The position numbers and the translations under genes are program-made. From NCBI RefSeq assembly GCF_035784015.1, contig NZ_JALKOW010000001.1: a DNA stretch of 64,000 nucleotides; one strand, written 5' to 3'. This document shows, in pieces, positions 17,378 to 26,561 of the stretch (the stretch's first letter is position 1; every line of letters starts with the position of its first letter). The notes under the pieces were generated by a model. That model did no database searches, was not told the origin of the DNA, and saw nothing but the letters and a program-made list of their open reading frames with translations. This DNA is from Comamonas sp009360615 (lineage in GTDB: Bacteria; Pseudomonadota; Gammaproteobacteria; Burkholderiales; Burkholderiaceae_C).

Positions 17378-17468
17378 GGTGGTTAACTCCTTTAAACTGC
17401 GCGGCTTGCGTTGTTGCCGCTTGGTTCATAGGTAGGTGGTGGCAAGCGCATTTCAAGAGATTTTTTTG

Positions 17469-18761
17469 ATGAATAAATTGCGCCGTGATGCCTTGAAATA
17501 CCTGCAGTTGCCACTACTATGCGTGCCGTTCGGTCTTGCCGGCGCTGCGGCGGCGGCTGCCAGGTCCGGGCTTGCGCAGCCCATCAGGCTGGCGTTGGTG
17601 GAGAGCCTTTCCGGCCCGTTTGCGAACACGGGCGAGGCCGTGTTCCGCAACCTGCTCTGGGCGACGGAGCGTGTGAACGCGCGCGGCGGCGTGCGCCTGG
17701 CCGACGGTGCGCATCAGCTGATGATCGAGCGCTATGACAGCAAAGGCCAGAACGAAGAGGCGCTGTCGGCGTTGCGCGCAGCCATTGACAATGGCGCACG
17801 CATCATCATGCAGGGCAATTCGTCGGCCACCGCGGCGGCGCTTCTCGATGCCATCGACAAGCACAACAGCCGCGACCCCTCGCGTCGGGTGCTATACCTC
17901 AACTATTCGGCCGTGGACCCGGCATTGACCAACGAGCGCTGCAGCTTCTGGCATTTCCGTTTTGACGCCCATGCCGATATGCGCATGGCTGCGCTGATGG
18001 AGGTCATCAAGGACGACAAGGCCGTGCACAGTGCCTATCTGATCGGGCAGGACTACAGCTTTGGCCAGGCCGTGCTGCGTGAAGCAAGGCGTCAGCTTGG
18101 CGTGCAACGGCCCGATGTGCGCATCGTAGGCGACGAGCTGCACCCCGTGGGCCGCGTCAAGGACTTCGCGCCCTATGCGGTCAAGATCCAGCAAAGCGGT
18201 GCCCAGGCCGTGATCACGGGCAACTGGGGCAATGATCTGATGCTGCTGGTCAAGGCCGCGCGCGAGGCTGGCTACGAAGGGCGCTTCTATACCTTCTACG
18301 GCAATGCCCTGGGCGCACCGGCGGCCCTGGGCGACGCTGGCGTGGGCAAGGTGCTGGCCGTGGCCGACTGGCTGCCCAATGTGCCCACGGCCGACAGCCG
18401 CGCCTTCTACCAGTCCTTCCGCCAGCGCTTTCCCAGGCCCGAGGACGACTATGTGCACATGCGCATGCAGCTCATGATCGAGGCGCTGGCGCAAAGCCTG
18501 GAGAAGGCCGGCAGCACGGACACCACGGCCGTGGCCCGTGCCCTGGAGCATGCCAGGGTGCAGATGGCGGGCCGCTCGGGCAGCATGCGTGCGCAAGACC
18601 ACCAGTTTCAGCAGTCGCTGGTGGTGGGCATGATGGAGAAAAAAGGCAGCGCCGGCGTGGACTTCGATGTGGAAGGCTCGGGCTATGGCTTCAGGGTCGT
18701 GCGCGAGATTGCGGCAGCCAGGGCCGAGTTGCCCTGCCAGTGCCAGATGAAGCGCTTCTGA
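17469..18761 (+). CDS. ABC transporter substrate-binding protein, branched-chain amino acid type (orphan)
   Basis: About 430 residues of the LivJ/Leu-Ile-Val binding fold. A signal-like N-terminus (hydrophobic run LQLPLLCVPFGLAGAAAAAA) precedes the domain, which begins IRLALVESLSGPFANTGEAV. QDYSFGQAVLREARRQLG and the hinge region fit the family. No permease or ATPase is adjacent, so the transport partner is elsewhere or it has a sensing role. The ATG at 17469 is taken over the in-frame TTG/GTG upstream because it directly precedes the basic signal region (MNKLRRDALKYL). Confidence 0.82.
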   Translation: MNKLRRDALKYLQLPLLCVPFGLAGAAAAAARSGLAQPIRLALVESLSGPFANTGEAVFRNLLWATERVNARGGVRLADGAHQLMIERYDSKGQNEEALSALRAAIDNGARIIMQGNSSATAAALLDAIDKHNSRDPSRRVLYLNYSAVDPALTNERCSFWHFRFDAHADMRMAALMEVIKDDKAVHSAYLIGQDYSFGQAVLREARRQLGVQRPDVRIVGDELHPVGRVKDFAPYAVKIQQSGAQAVITGNWGNDLMLLVKAAREAGYEGRFYTFYGNALGAPAALGDAGVGKVLAVADWLPNVPTADSRAFYQSFRQRFPRPEDDYVHMRMQLMIEALAQSLEKAGSTDTTAVARALEHARVQMAGRSGSMRAQDHQFQQSLVVGMMEKKGSAGVDFDVEGSGYGFRVVREIAAARAELPCQCQMKRF

Positions 18762-18803
18762 CCGCTGCCATCCTGCTGAATCCATCGCTGGCGGCGCTTG
18801 TCT

Positions 18804-18961
18804 GACCCGCAGCGCGGCCTGGACATCGATGCTCCCTGAGCGGCGGCATCGCCAATATCCATCTCAAAGCCTATTACACCCTGGTCGCAGGCAGCACGGT
18901 TTCCCGTGTGACGGCCGGTCCGTTCAACGGTACGCTCGCCTACATGATCAGCTACCACTAG
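18804..18961 (+). pseudogene. Remnant of a type 1 fimbrial major pilin (C-terminal fragment)
   Basis: The last 41 codons before a TAG at 18959-18961 read LSGGIANIHLKAYYTLVAGS and on to AGPFNGTLAYMISYH. By hand 23 of 41 residues match the C-terminus of the intact pilin in this window (56714-57274), with the conserved AYYT and final aromatic-SY strand. The segment just before it (GLDIDAP) fits the pilin LDFSAP block, but in a different frame: one base appears to be missing near 18836. There is no N-terminus, signal peptide or start. This is a broken pilin copy, not an active gene. Confidence 0.75.
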
Positions 18962-19112
18962 ACGGACGGCGCGCGGGAGCCGGCCAGCCCGGCGTCGTCG
19001 ATCCCGTGAGCCTTGCGGGCCTCCGCCGCTGCGCAGCCCCGGACTGTCTGGCCGGATTGCCACGGCTTCCCAAGCCGGTCATGCCAGCTGCGCCGTCTCC
19101 CAACAGCCGCCA

Positions 19113-19152
19113 TGACACTGATTGCCGCGGGTGCCTCGCCCCATCAGTGTCA
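19113..19152. repeat. 10-bp perfect inverted repeat
   Basis: TGACACTGAT (19113-19122) and ATCAGTGTCA (19143-19152) are perfect complements with a 20-nt spacer. It lies just after mltB on that strand and after the pilin remnant. No T run, so it could be a factor-dependent terminator, an operator or a recombination scar. Confidence 0.5.
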
Positions 19153-19201
19153 CGGTCGGCGATGACTGCAAGGCGAGTGGCAGGGCCACGTCGCACGAGA
19201 C

Positions 19202-20341
19202 CTAGTTCTTGCTGGCGGAGGCCATCTGGCTGGCCAGATAGGCTTCATGCACCTCGCGTCCCAGCTCGATCACCGATAGCGCATAGAACGCCGACCAGTT
19301 GTAGCGCGTGATGGCGTAGAAGTTCTCGGTGCCCGCGATGTACTCCGTGGGGCCGGAACTGCCGTTCTTGAGCTCTATCAGGGCCAGCGGGCGCTCGTAG
19401 TTCTCGGCGCCCAGTACTCGGACTCCGCGTTCGGCCATCTGCGCGGCCGTGAATGTGGGGTTGATATCGGGTGCGAGCAGGGTGGCGAGATTCTCGTCCT
19501 GGGCGCGCATGTCCACGGTGAAAGCCGTGGGCAGTCCGGGCTTCCAGCCGTGGCCGACGAAGTAGTTGGCCACCGAGCCGATCGCATCGGCGGCGCTGTT
19601 GAACAGGTCGATGCGACCGTCGCCGTCAAAGTCGACCGCGTACCTGTCCCAGCTGGTGGGCATGAACTGGCCCAGACCCATGGCACCCGCATAGCTGCCG
19701 CGCAGCGCAAACGGGTCGCTGCCCGTGCGTCGGGCCGTGACCAGCACCTGCTCGAGTTCGCCACGGAAGTAGTCGGTGCGGGCCTGTGCCCGGGGATGGG
19801 CTGGCGGAAAATCCAGGGCCAGCGTTGCCAGGGCATCCATCACGCGAAAGTTGCCCATGTTGCGGCCGTAGATGGTTTCCACGCCGATGATGCCGACGAT
19901 GATCTCTGCGGGCACGCCGAACTGCTGTTCGGCACGCGCGAGCGCCTGGCCGTTGGCCTGCCAGAACTGCACGCCGGCGCGGATGCGCACAGGGTCGATG
20001 AAGCGGCTGCGGTACACCGTCCAGTTCTTCACAAAGGTCTTGCCCGCCGGTGTCATCAGCCGGGTGACCACGGGCAGGTTGCGCGCTTCGCTCAGCTGCG
20101 CACGCACCCAGTCGGCGGGCAGATCGCGCCGGGCGGCGATCTCGTCGGCCAGTTGCATGGCGTCGCCCCGACCGGCATAGGCCAGGGCTGTAGCGGCTGC
20201 AGCCGTGGCGGCGACGGGGGCCGCCTTGCGCACGGCTTTGTGGGCCGGTGCGGCGACGGCGCCCGTGGTCAGCAGGCAAAGGACCAGAGCGCCCAGTGTG
20301 TCAGCCTTGAAGCGTTTTTTGCTATTGAATTTGGTGCTCAT
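19202..20341 (-). CDS. mltB: Lytic murein transglycosylase B
   Basis: A 379-residue periplasmic peptidoglycan lyase. The catalytic glutamate lies in IVGIIGVETIYGRNMGNF, typical of the MltB/SltB family. AGAMGLGQFMPTSWDRYAVD is the second conserved block. It cleaves the MurNAc-GlcNAc bond to form 1,6-anhydro ends. A signal peptide runs from KKRFKADTLGALVLCLLTTG to AVAAP; there is no clear lipobox, so it may be soluble. It starts 4 bp after the transglutaminase gene stops, so it is the last gene of an envelope operon with moxR and DUF58. Confidence 0.92.
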   Translation of the reverse strand: MSTKFNSKKRFKADTLGALVLCLLTTGAVAAPAHKAVRKAAPVAATAAAATALAYAGRGDAMQLADEIAARRDLPADWVRAQLSEARNLPVVTRLMTPAGKTFVKNWTVYRSRFIDPVRIRAGVQFWQANGQALARAEQQFGVPAEIIVGIIGVETIYGRNMGNFRVMDALATLALDFPPAHPRAQARTDYFRGELEQVLVTARRTGSDPFALRGSYAGAMGLGQFMPTSWDRYAVDFDGDGRIDLFNSAADAIGSVANYFVGHGWKPGLPTAFTVDMRAQDENLATLLAPDINPTFTAAQMAERGVRVLGAENYERPLALIELKNGSSGPTEYIAGTENFYAITRYNWSAFYALSVIELGREVHEAYLASQMASASKN

Positions 20342-20345
20342 GTTT

Positions 20346-22457
20346 TTATTCGTTGAGGGTATGGGGCCAACGCTGCCTGCGCAGTGACTGCCAGCGCTGG
20401 CGCAAGGTCTTGAGTTCGGAGGCTTCGTTGCCCTGCGATGGCGCATAGCGTAGCCTTTCCATGTCCAGCAGCCAGTCGGATAAGGCCGCAGCCAGGGGCG
20501 CGAACGCTGATTCCTTGGTCCAGCGCTCCTGGACCCGGTGCGAAAGGCTGCGCGCCGAGTCGCTGGCGCCGCTTGCCATGCCGGCACGCTGCAGCCGCAG
20601 CTTTGCATCGTGCATGAGCTGGCTCCAGCCATCGCGATGCGGTCGTGTGGCGCGGGTCCAGACCAGCCACAGCAGCGCCAGGGCGCTCAGGCTGGCCGCC
20701 AGCAGGCGCAGCAGATCCGTCCAGTCCGGCGATTCGAAGCCCAGGCTCTGCAGCAGATTGAGCTGGCGGCTTTGCGTGTAGTTGATCACCCATTGGTTCC
20801 AGCGGTTGTTGACAGCTTCCCAGGCGGCACGCAGCTTTTCCAGCGTGCCGGTATCGACGAAGTTGCCAACGGCGCTGGCAAATGCACCGGGGGGGGCGCT
20901 CAGGCGCTGGAACTGGCCGACCCGGCTGGGAGCAACGGCGCCTGTGGGGTCCACACGGACCCAACCCTGGCCGGCGATCCAGACCTCGGTCCAGGCGTGG
21001 GCATCGCTGTTGCGCACGGTCCAGTAATTGTCCACGCTGTTGCGGTCGCCGCCCTGGTAGCCAGTCACGATGCGCGCGGGCACTCCCATGCCGCGCATGA
21101 GCACGGCAAAGGCCGAGGCGATGTGCTCGCAGAAGCCTTGCCGGCTGTCAAACCAGAAGTCGTCGGCCGTGTGGACACTGTCCACCACGCCGGGCTCCAG
21201 TGTGTAGGTGTAGCCACCGGTTTTCAGGTGCTGCAGGGCGGCGGCGATCAGCCTGTCCGTATCCGCATCGGCGCCCCGCTGGGCGCGCAGCTCAGCCCGC
21301 AGCTGCTCGCCCAGGGCCTGGGTGCGCGGGTTGCTGCCAGGCGGCAGTTGCAGATAGCGTCTGAGCTCGGGCGTGAGTTGCAGTGGTCCATGGCTGAAGT
21401 CGAGGTGGCTTTGGGCATCGACACGCAGCACATCGGTGATGGGGCGCCAGCTTTGCCACTGGAGGCTGGAGCTCATGCGCAGCCGGCCCACCGAGGCACC
21501 AGGCGGAATCTGAGGCTCGGTCTTGACGGCGTCCAGCAGCGTCAGCCAGCGGCGCTTGCTGGGCTCGATCAGCATCTGATAGCGGATGGGTTCGCCGCTC
21601 ACGCGCAGCTGAGGCATGGTCATGGCGTCGGACACAGGATCGGCTTGCCAGTTGCGGCCATCGAACAGGCTCAGAACCGGGCCGCGAAAATAGAGGGTAT
21701 TGGCGGGTGGCTCCTGCCCCCCCGGGGTGTCGAAGCGGATACGCAGTGCGACGCTGGCGTCCAGTGCCAAAGCAGCGACCTCGCCCACACGCATGTTTTC
21801 GGACAGGCCCGAGCGGCTGGCCAAGTCCTCGGACGGTACGCCCCATATCGGTGCCATGCGCGGAAAGAACAGAAACAGCACCACCATCATGGGGGCACCC
21901 CAGAGTGCAAGCCGGCTCGCGGTGCGCAGCGCCTGCATCAATGGCGGTTTGCCCGCCGTCATATGGGCGTTGACCAGTGCCGTGAGCAGGCCCATCAGTC
22001 CCAGTACCATGGCCACGGCGATGGGCAGGGACTGGGAATAGAAAAAATTGCTGAGCAACACGAAGAAGCCCAGAAAGAACACCACCATGGCATCACGCCG
22101 GGCGCGCAGCTCCAGCGTCTTGAGCGCCAGCAGCATGACGATCAGGGTCACGCCGGCATCACGGCCCACAAGGGTCTTGTGCGTGGCCCAGGTGGCGGCG
22201 ATCGCAATCGTCAGCGCGCCTGCCAGCACCCAGCGGCCGGGCAGTGGGGCCCCCGACAATGCCAGACGCGCGCGCCAGAGCAGCAGGGCTGCAGCAAAGG
22301 TGCAGGTCCACCAGGCCGTGTGCTGGACTTGCGGAAGCATGATCCAGGCAATGACGGCGAGCACAAACAGCGTGTCGCGCGCATCGCGCGGCAGGGCCGT
22401 CAGGCGCTGTCGCCAACTGCCGTGTGCATGCCGGGCGGGTGGGGCGGTGCTCTTCAT
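20346..22457 (-). CDS. TgpA-type membrane protein with transglutaminase domain
   Basis: A 703-residue protein. The N-terminal third contains several hydrophobic segments (for example LFVLAVIAWIMLPQVQHTAW, then VTLIVMLLALKTLEL), the DUF3488-type membrane part. The transglutaminase core is at about residues 425-515: Cys in QGFCEHIASAFAV, His in SDAHAWTEVW, Asp in RVDPTGAVAP, a complete Cys-His-Asp triad. A last membrane helix and a DUF4129-like C-terminal tail follow. The Pseudomonas homologue TgpA is essential; its protein substrate is not clear. The start at 22457 is chosen because of the basic residues after it; weaker starts exist upstream. Confidence 0.88.
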   Translation of the reverse strand: MKSTAPPARHAHGSWRQRLTALPRDARDTLFVLAVIAWIMLPQVQHTAWWTCTFAAALLLWRARLALSGAPLPGRWVLAGALTIAIAATWATHKTLVGRDAGVTLIVMLLALKTLELRARRDAMVVFFLGFFVLLSNFFYSQSLPIAVAMVLGLMGLLTALVNAHMTAGKPPLMQALRTASRLALWGAPMMVVLFLFFPRMAPIWGVPSEDLASRSGLSENMRVGEVAALALDASVALRIRFDTPGGQEPPANTLYFRGPVLSLFDGRNWQADPVSDAMTMPQLRVSGEPIRYQMLIEPSKRRWLTLLDAVKTEPQIPPGASVGRLRMSSSLQWQSWRPITDVLRVDAQSHLDFSHGPLQLTPELRRYLQLPPGSNPRTQALGEQLRAELRAQRGADADTDRLIAAALQHLKTGGYTYTLEPGVVDSVHTADDFWFDSRQGFCEHIASAFAVLMRGMGVPARIVTGYQGGDRNSVDNYWTVRNSDAHAWTEVWIAGQGWVRVDPTGAVAPSRVGQFQRLSAPPGAFASAVGNFVDTGTLEKLRAAWEAVNNRWNQWVINYTQSRQLNLLQSLGFESPDWTDLLRLLAASLSALALLWLVWTRATRPHRDGWSQLMHDAKLRLQRAGMASGASDSARSLSHRVQERWTKESAFAPLAAALSDWLLDMERLRYAPSQGNEASELKTLRQRWQSLRRQRWPHTLNE

Positions 22458-22539
22458 TGTCGTGCTTCCCCGGGATGAACAACGATGTTGCACACGCGGG
22501 GCAACCACTGCCTGCGGAGTGAGGAGGGGCTGTGTTTTT

Positions 22540-23601
22540 TCATGGGCAGGCAGCCAATGCCTCGAGGCAGCGCGTGGTGTGCTGTGCACCGCTGGATGGT
22601 GCGATCTCCTGACCGCCGGGCAGCCGCAGTCCCCAGGTGCGGCCCTGCTGCTGAGCCATCAGCACCCAGGCGGCAAGGCGTGACAGCCGCGCCTCGTGGT
22701 CGGCCAGACCGGTATGGCGTACATCGAGCCAGAGCCGGTGATGGTGGGCCATCGGCCGGTCGCGGCTGACCATCTGGTGGCCGCCGGCTGCAAAGGACTT
22801 TGCCGCTTTCTTCCACACCACCAGCTTGAGAGGGTCGCCATTCCGATAGCCGCGCACGCCGTCGAACTCGTCACCGCTGCGCACCTGGGCACTGCTGCGG
22901 TCGCCGGCTTCCGGGCTGGCGGCTGGCAGCGGCGGGGGATGGGTTTCAGGGGCGGGGTAGACCCAGACCAGGGCTTGGGGCCGCCACAGAGCCCAGACGC
23001 GGAACGCACCCAGCGGGTAGCGCGTGAGTATGGAGACGGCGGGCAGCTCCTGACGGCCGCGGCGCTGGGGCATGAAGCTCAGCTGAACGGTCGTGCTGCC
23101 CTGCGCGGGTATGTCTACCCAGGTCCAGGCATCGGAGTGATCGCTATTTTGCCGACGCTGGTGCATGGCGAGCCCTACGCCCCAGCGGCGCGAACGTCGG
23201 GCATTGTGCAGGCTGATCTGCAGGGGGCAGGGCGCATGGGCAAAGCAGCCGCCCGGTGCGTTGCCATGGGCACCCGCGCCGCTGAGGGCCAGTTGCAGGC
23301 CGCGCAGATTGCCATGGCCCACGACCATGCTGGAAGCCGCGCTGCCCGCCAGCAGAAACGTGAGCAGATAGCCCAGGTTGAGCTGGTAGTTGATGGCTGC
23401 GATCAAGAGCACGATCAGCGTGGCCAGCAAGGCCCAGCCGGCGCGTGAGGGCAGGATGTAGACATTGCCCTGGGTCAGCGTGAGCTGGTCGCTGCGCGGC
23501 AGGCGTGCAAACATCCAGTCCCGCACCCTGGTGCGGGGAGAGATCCTCTGGAAGAGATTGGATGCCTTTGGCCGTTCGCCCTCTGATGCAGGGTGCTTCA
23601 T
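22540..23601 (-). CDS. DUF58 domain-containing protein
   Basis: A 353-residue membrane protein. Two hydrophobic segments come near residues 50-100 (AGWALLATLIVLLIAAINYQ, LGYLLTFLLAGSAAS). The hallmark DUF58 block GDEFDGVRGYRNGDPLKLVV sits near residue 245. Such proteins form operons with MoxR ATPases and transglutaminase-like proteins and are thought to be chaperone-assisted envelope factors. It follows moxR by about 31 bp and precedes the transglutaminase gene by about 82 bp. The ATG at 23601 is chosen as the start of the KHPASEGER segment. Confidence 0.9.
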   Translation of the reverse strand: MKHPASEGERPKASNLFQRISPRTRVRDWMFARLPRSDQLTLTQGNVYILPSRAGWALLATLIVLLIAAINYQLNLGYLLTFLLAGSAASSMVVGHGNLRGLQLALSGAGAHGNAPGGCFAHAPCPLQISLHNARRSRRWGVGLAMHQRRQNSDHSDAWTWVDIPAQGSTTVQLSFMPQRRGRQELPAVSILTRYPLGAFRVWALWRPQALVWVYPAPETHPPPLPAASPEAGDRSSAQVRSGDEFDGVRGYRNGDPLKLVVWKKAAKSFAAGGHQMVSRDRPMAHHHRLWLDVRHTGLADHEARLSRLAAWVLMAQQQGRTWGLRLPGGQEIAPSSGAQHTTRCLEALAACP

Positions 23602-23632
23602 GCTGGGAAATTCATGGAGAAGTCCATCGGCA

Positions 23633-24556
23633 TCAAGACAGCGCAACGGCTTGCATCATCGCGCGCACCTGCTCCACGGCCCCACGGCCGGCATGGCCGA
23701 CGGGAACCAGGCGGTGGGCAATCACCTGGGGAAGTATGGCCTGTACATCGTCGGGTGCCACGTAGTCGCGGCCCTCCATCAGCGCGATGGTCTTGGCCGC
23801 ACGCAGCAGCGCGATGCCTGCGCGTGGCGACAGGCCCTGGGCAAACCACTGGCCGTTGCGTGTGGCGGCAATCAGATCCTGTACATAGTTGAGCAGGGCG
23901 TCGCTGGCATGTACGGCCAGTGCTGCGGCCTGCAACTGCTGCAACTCCTGCTGCGAGATGACGGGCAGCAGTGCATCGGCGGCGGCGCGGCGGCCATTGC
24001 CCGAGAGCAGCTTGCGCTCGGCATCGCGCGAAGGATAGCCGAGGCTGATGCGCATGAGGAATCGGTCCAGCTGGCTTTCGGGCAGCGCAAAAGTGCCCAG
24101 CTGCTCCAGCGGGTTCTGGGTGGCAATCACAAAGAACGGGGCGGGCAGGCTGTGGGTCTTGCCCTCGGTCGTGACCTGGCGCTCCTCCATGGCTTCCAGC
24201 AACGCACTCTGGGTCTTGGGGCTGGCCCGGTTGATTTCATCGGCCAGCAACACCTGGGCGAATACCGGCCCGGGATGGAACACAAATGCTTCCTGTCCGC
24301 GGTCGTAGATGGAGACGCCCGTGAGGTCGCTGGGCATGAGGTCGGCCGTGAACTGCACACGCGAGAACTGGAGGCCGAAACTGCGCGCCAGCGCATGGGC
24401 CAGGGTGGTCTTGCCGACACCCGGAACGTCTTCGATCAGCAGGTGACCGCCTGCCAGCAGACAGGCGACACCGTCTCTGACCTGAGCCGGCTTGCCCTCC
24501 ATCACCGTGTTAAGCTGACTCAAAAGCGCATTAATAATTGTGTTCTGTGCATGCAT
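23633..24556 (-). CDS. MoxR-family AAA+ ATPase
   Basis: A 307-residue ATPase. Walker A is EDVPGVGKTTLAHALA, Walker B LLADEINRASPKTQSALLEA, and IATQNPLEQLGTFALPESQL is the sensor-1 region. It is a soluble AAA+ with a lid domain, length normal. MoxR proteins are chaperones for client complexes, usually encoded beside DUF58 and VWA or transglutaminase proteins, exactly as here. The ATG at 24556 is immediately beside the divergent hydrolase gene, leaving a 36-bp shared promoter region. It is the first gene of a four-gene operon ending in mltB. Confidence 0.95.
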   Translation of the reverse strand: MHAQNTIINALLSQLNTVMEGKPAQVRDGVACLLAGGHLLIEDVPGVGKTTLAHALARSFGLQFSRVQFTADLMPSDLTGVSIYDRGQEAFVFHPGPVFAQVLLADEINRASPKTQSALLEAMEERQVTTEGKTHSLPAPFFVIATQNPLEQLGTFALPESQLDRFLMRISLGYPSRDAERKLLSGNGRRAAADALLPVISQQELQQLQAAALAVHASDALLNYVQDLIAATRNGQWFAQGLSPRAGIALLRAAKTIALMEGRDYVAPDDVQAILPQVIAHRLVPVGHAGRGAVEQVRAMMQAVALS

Positions 24557-24592
24557 GGCAGGAACATATCCTAAATAAGCGATAGCGGAGAC

Positions 24593-25552
24593 ATGACTGT
24601 GGGCAAGACAGGTTATTTCACCCACCGGGATTGCTGGTTGCACGAGATGGGGCCGGGTCACCCTGAATGCCCGGCGCGGCTTGACGCGATAGAAGACCGA
24701 CTGCTGGTCAGCGGCGTGGGCGATGCGCTGGAGCGCTGCGATGTGCCGCTGGCCTCGTTGGCCGAGATTGAGCTGGCGCATGATCCCATGCACATTGCCG
24801 CCCTGCAGGGTCTGACAGACAGACTGGAGCAGGAGCTGGCCGCCGGCGGCCCGGAGTACAGGCAGCTCGACACCGATACTTCCATCAACCGCCACACTTT
24901 CAAGGCTGCCCTGCGAGCTGCCGGGGCCACGCTTGCGGCGACCGATGCCGTGCTGGCCGGCGAGCTGGAAAACGCCTTTTGCAGCGTGCGCCCGCCCGGA
25001 CACCATGCCACGCGCAACCAGGCCATGGGCTTTTGCTTTTTCAACAACGTGGCAGTGGGCGTCAAATATGCGCTGGAGCGTCACCATCTCAAGCGCGTGG
25101 CCGTGATCGACTTCGATGTGCATCATGGCAATGGCACGGAAGACATCCTGGCCGGGGACCCCCGCGTGTTGATGTGCGGCATCTTCCAGCACCCGTTCTA
25201 TCCGTTCAGCGGCGACAAGGACCCCGCCCCGAACATGCTGAACGTGCCGGTGGCCGCGTACACCAAGGGCATGGACATTCGCGAGATCATCGAGATGATG
25301 TGGATTCCGCGCCTCGAAGCCTTCAAGCCCGAGATGATCTTCATCAGCGCCGGTTTCGATGCGCATCGCGAAGATGATATGGGTCAGCTCGGCATGACGG
25401 AAAACGACTTTGCCTGGATCACGGCGCGCATCAAGGATATCGCACGGCGCTTTTCCAAGGGCCGCATTGTTTCCTGCCTTGAGGGCGGTTATGTGATGGA
25501 CCCGCTGGCACGCAGCGTGGAGGCGCATGTGCGCGTATTGGCCGATATCTAG
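24593..25552 (+). CDS. Histone deacetylase-like amidohydrolase (acetylpolyamine/acetoin-utilisation type)
   Basis: A 319-residue zinc hydrolase of the arginase-deacetylase superfamily. Active-site blocks: RPPGHHATRNQAMGFCFFNN (the tandem histidines), IDFDVHHGNGTEDILAGDP (metal ligands Asp and His) and ISAGFDAHREDDMG (the third Asp). In bacteria these remove acetyl groups from polyamines or lysine. The real substrate is unknown. Its start is 36 bp from the divergent moxR start. Downstream enoyl-CoA hydratase and EtfBA lie in the same direction, but with gaps that allow separate promoters. Confidence 0.92.
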   Translation: MTVGKTGYFTHRDCWLHEMGPGHPECPARLDAIEDRLLVSGVGDALERCDVPLASLAEIELAHDPMHIAALQGLTDRLEQELAAGGPEYRQLDTDTSINRHTFKAALRAAGATLAATDAVLAGELENAFCSVRPPGHHATRNQAMGFCFFNNVAVGVKYALERHHLKRVAVIDFDVHHGNGTEDILAGDPRVLMCGIFQHPFYPFSGDKDPAPNMLNVPVAAYTKGMDIREIIEMMWIPRLEAFKPEMIFISAGFDAHREDDMGQLGMTENDFAWITARIKDIARRFSKGRIVSCLEGGYVMDPLARSVEAHVRVLADI

Positions 25553-25573
25553 TCCGAAAGCAGGGAGACAGCG

Positions 25574-26350
25574 ATGAGCGATTCCTTGGTGCAGCTGAGT
25601 CAGGACGCGCGCGGAGTGGCGCGCATCACGCTTTGCGACGCGCAGCGCTTCAACGCCTTGAGCAGCGAGATGCTCGCGGCCCTGCAGTCGGCGCTGGACG
25701 CCGTGGGCAGGGACGAGCAGGCGCGTGTGGTGGTGCTGGCCGCCGAAGGGCGGGCTTTTTGCGCAGGACACAACCTCAAGGATATGGCCACGCACACGGA
25801 GCTGGACTACTACCGGCAGCTGTTTGCCCAGTGCAGCCGCATGATGCTGTCCATCCAGAAGCTGCCGGTGCCCGTCATCGCACGAGTCCAGGGGATCGCG
25901 ACGGCTGCCGGTTGTCAGCTGGTGGCGCAGTGCGATCTGGCCGTGGCCAGCAGCGATGCCCGCTTCGCCACCAGCGGTATCCAGTACGGCCTGTTCTGCT
26001 CCACGCCCAGTGTGCCCCTGGTGCGCAACATGCCCCTCAAACAGTCGATGCAGATGCTGCTGACGGGAGAGTTCATCGACGCCGAGACGGCACTGCACTA
26101 CGGTCTGCTCAACCGTGTGGCCGAGCCCGAACGGCTCGATGCCGCCGTGGAGGAGCTGGTGGCGGCCATCGTGAGCAAGCCTCGCATGGCCATCAGGATG
26201 GGCAAGGAGCTGGTCTATCGCCAGCGGGAGATGGGGCTGGAGTCGGCCTATGAGCTGGCCGGTCAGACCATGGCCATCAACATGCTGGATGCCGATGCCC
26301 AGGAAGGTGCCCAGGCTTTTGCTCAGAAGCGCAAGCCGGGCTGGTCCTGA
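25574..26350 (+). CDS. Enoyl-CoA hydratase/isomerase family protein
   Basis: A 258-residue crotonase-fold protein. The oxyanion-hole motif VLAAEGRAFCAGHNLKDMAT and VQGIATAAGCQLVAQCDLAV mark the family. It probably hydrates or isomerises an acyl-CoA in fatty-acid or aromatic-acid oxidation. The second catalytic glutamate usual near residue 115 (GGG..E/GCEL) is replaced by GCQL, so the glutamates of classical hydratase are not both present; the exact reaction is uncertain. It starts 22 bp after the deacetylase-like gene, so these two are likely co-transcribed. Confidence 0.9.
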   Translation: MSDSLVQLSQDARGVARITLCDAQRFNALSSEMLAALQSALDAVGRDEQARVVVLAAEGRAFCAGHNLKDMATHTELDYYRQLFAQCSRMMLSIQKLPVPVIARVQGIATAAGCQLVAQCDLAVASSDARFATSGIQYGLFCSTPSVPLVRNMPLKQSMQMLLTGEFIDAETALHYGLLNRVAEPERLDAAVEELVAAIVSKPRMAIRMGKELVYRQREMGLESAYELAGQTMAINMLDADAQEGAQAFAQKRKPGWS

Positions 26351-26561
26351 CCCCTCCCGTGGCTGGCTGAACTGCGCGCAAGGGGGCTGTGCGGGTCTTG
26401 CGCCTCAGGCCCGTCCATTTGAACGACGAGGCGGCTTTCAGGCGGTGCTACCGTGAGACCTGTCTGAATGCAGGCATGGCGCTCAAGGGCTCAATTCCTA
26501 GGTTTTACCCTGATCGGGCTCTTCCGACATCCATCACTTCGCATGTCTTGTGCATAAAATA

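Larger units (their letters stand above)
18762..19201. other. Gene-free region with pilin remnant
   Basis: About 440 bp between the orphan binding protein and mltB. It contains a decayed fimbrial pilin fragment and a 10-bp inverted repeat, listed separately. The rest shows no supported coding signal and may be the residue of a deleted gene cluster. Confidence 0.6.

Noticed and set aside
18962..19112. Further fimbrial gene fragments after the pilin remnant
   Set aside because: Translated all frames by eye; nothing like chaperone or usher could be supported.
24557..26098. Minus-strand extension of the MoxR gene to 821 codons
   Set aside because: The extra N-terminal part is antisense to two conserved plus-strand genes and unlike MoxR; the real start is near 24556.
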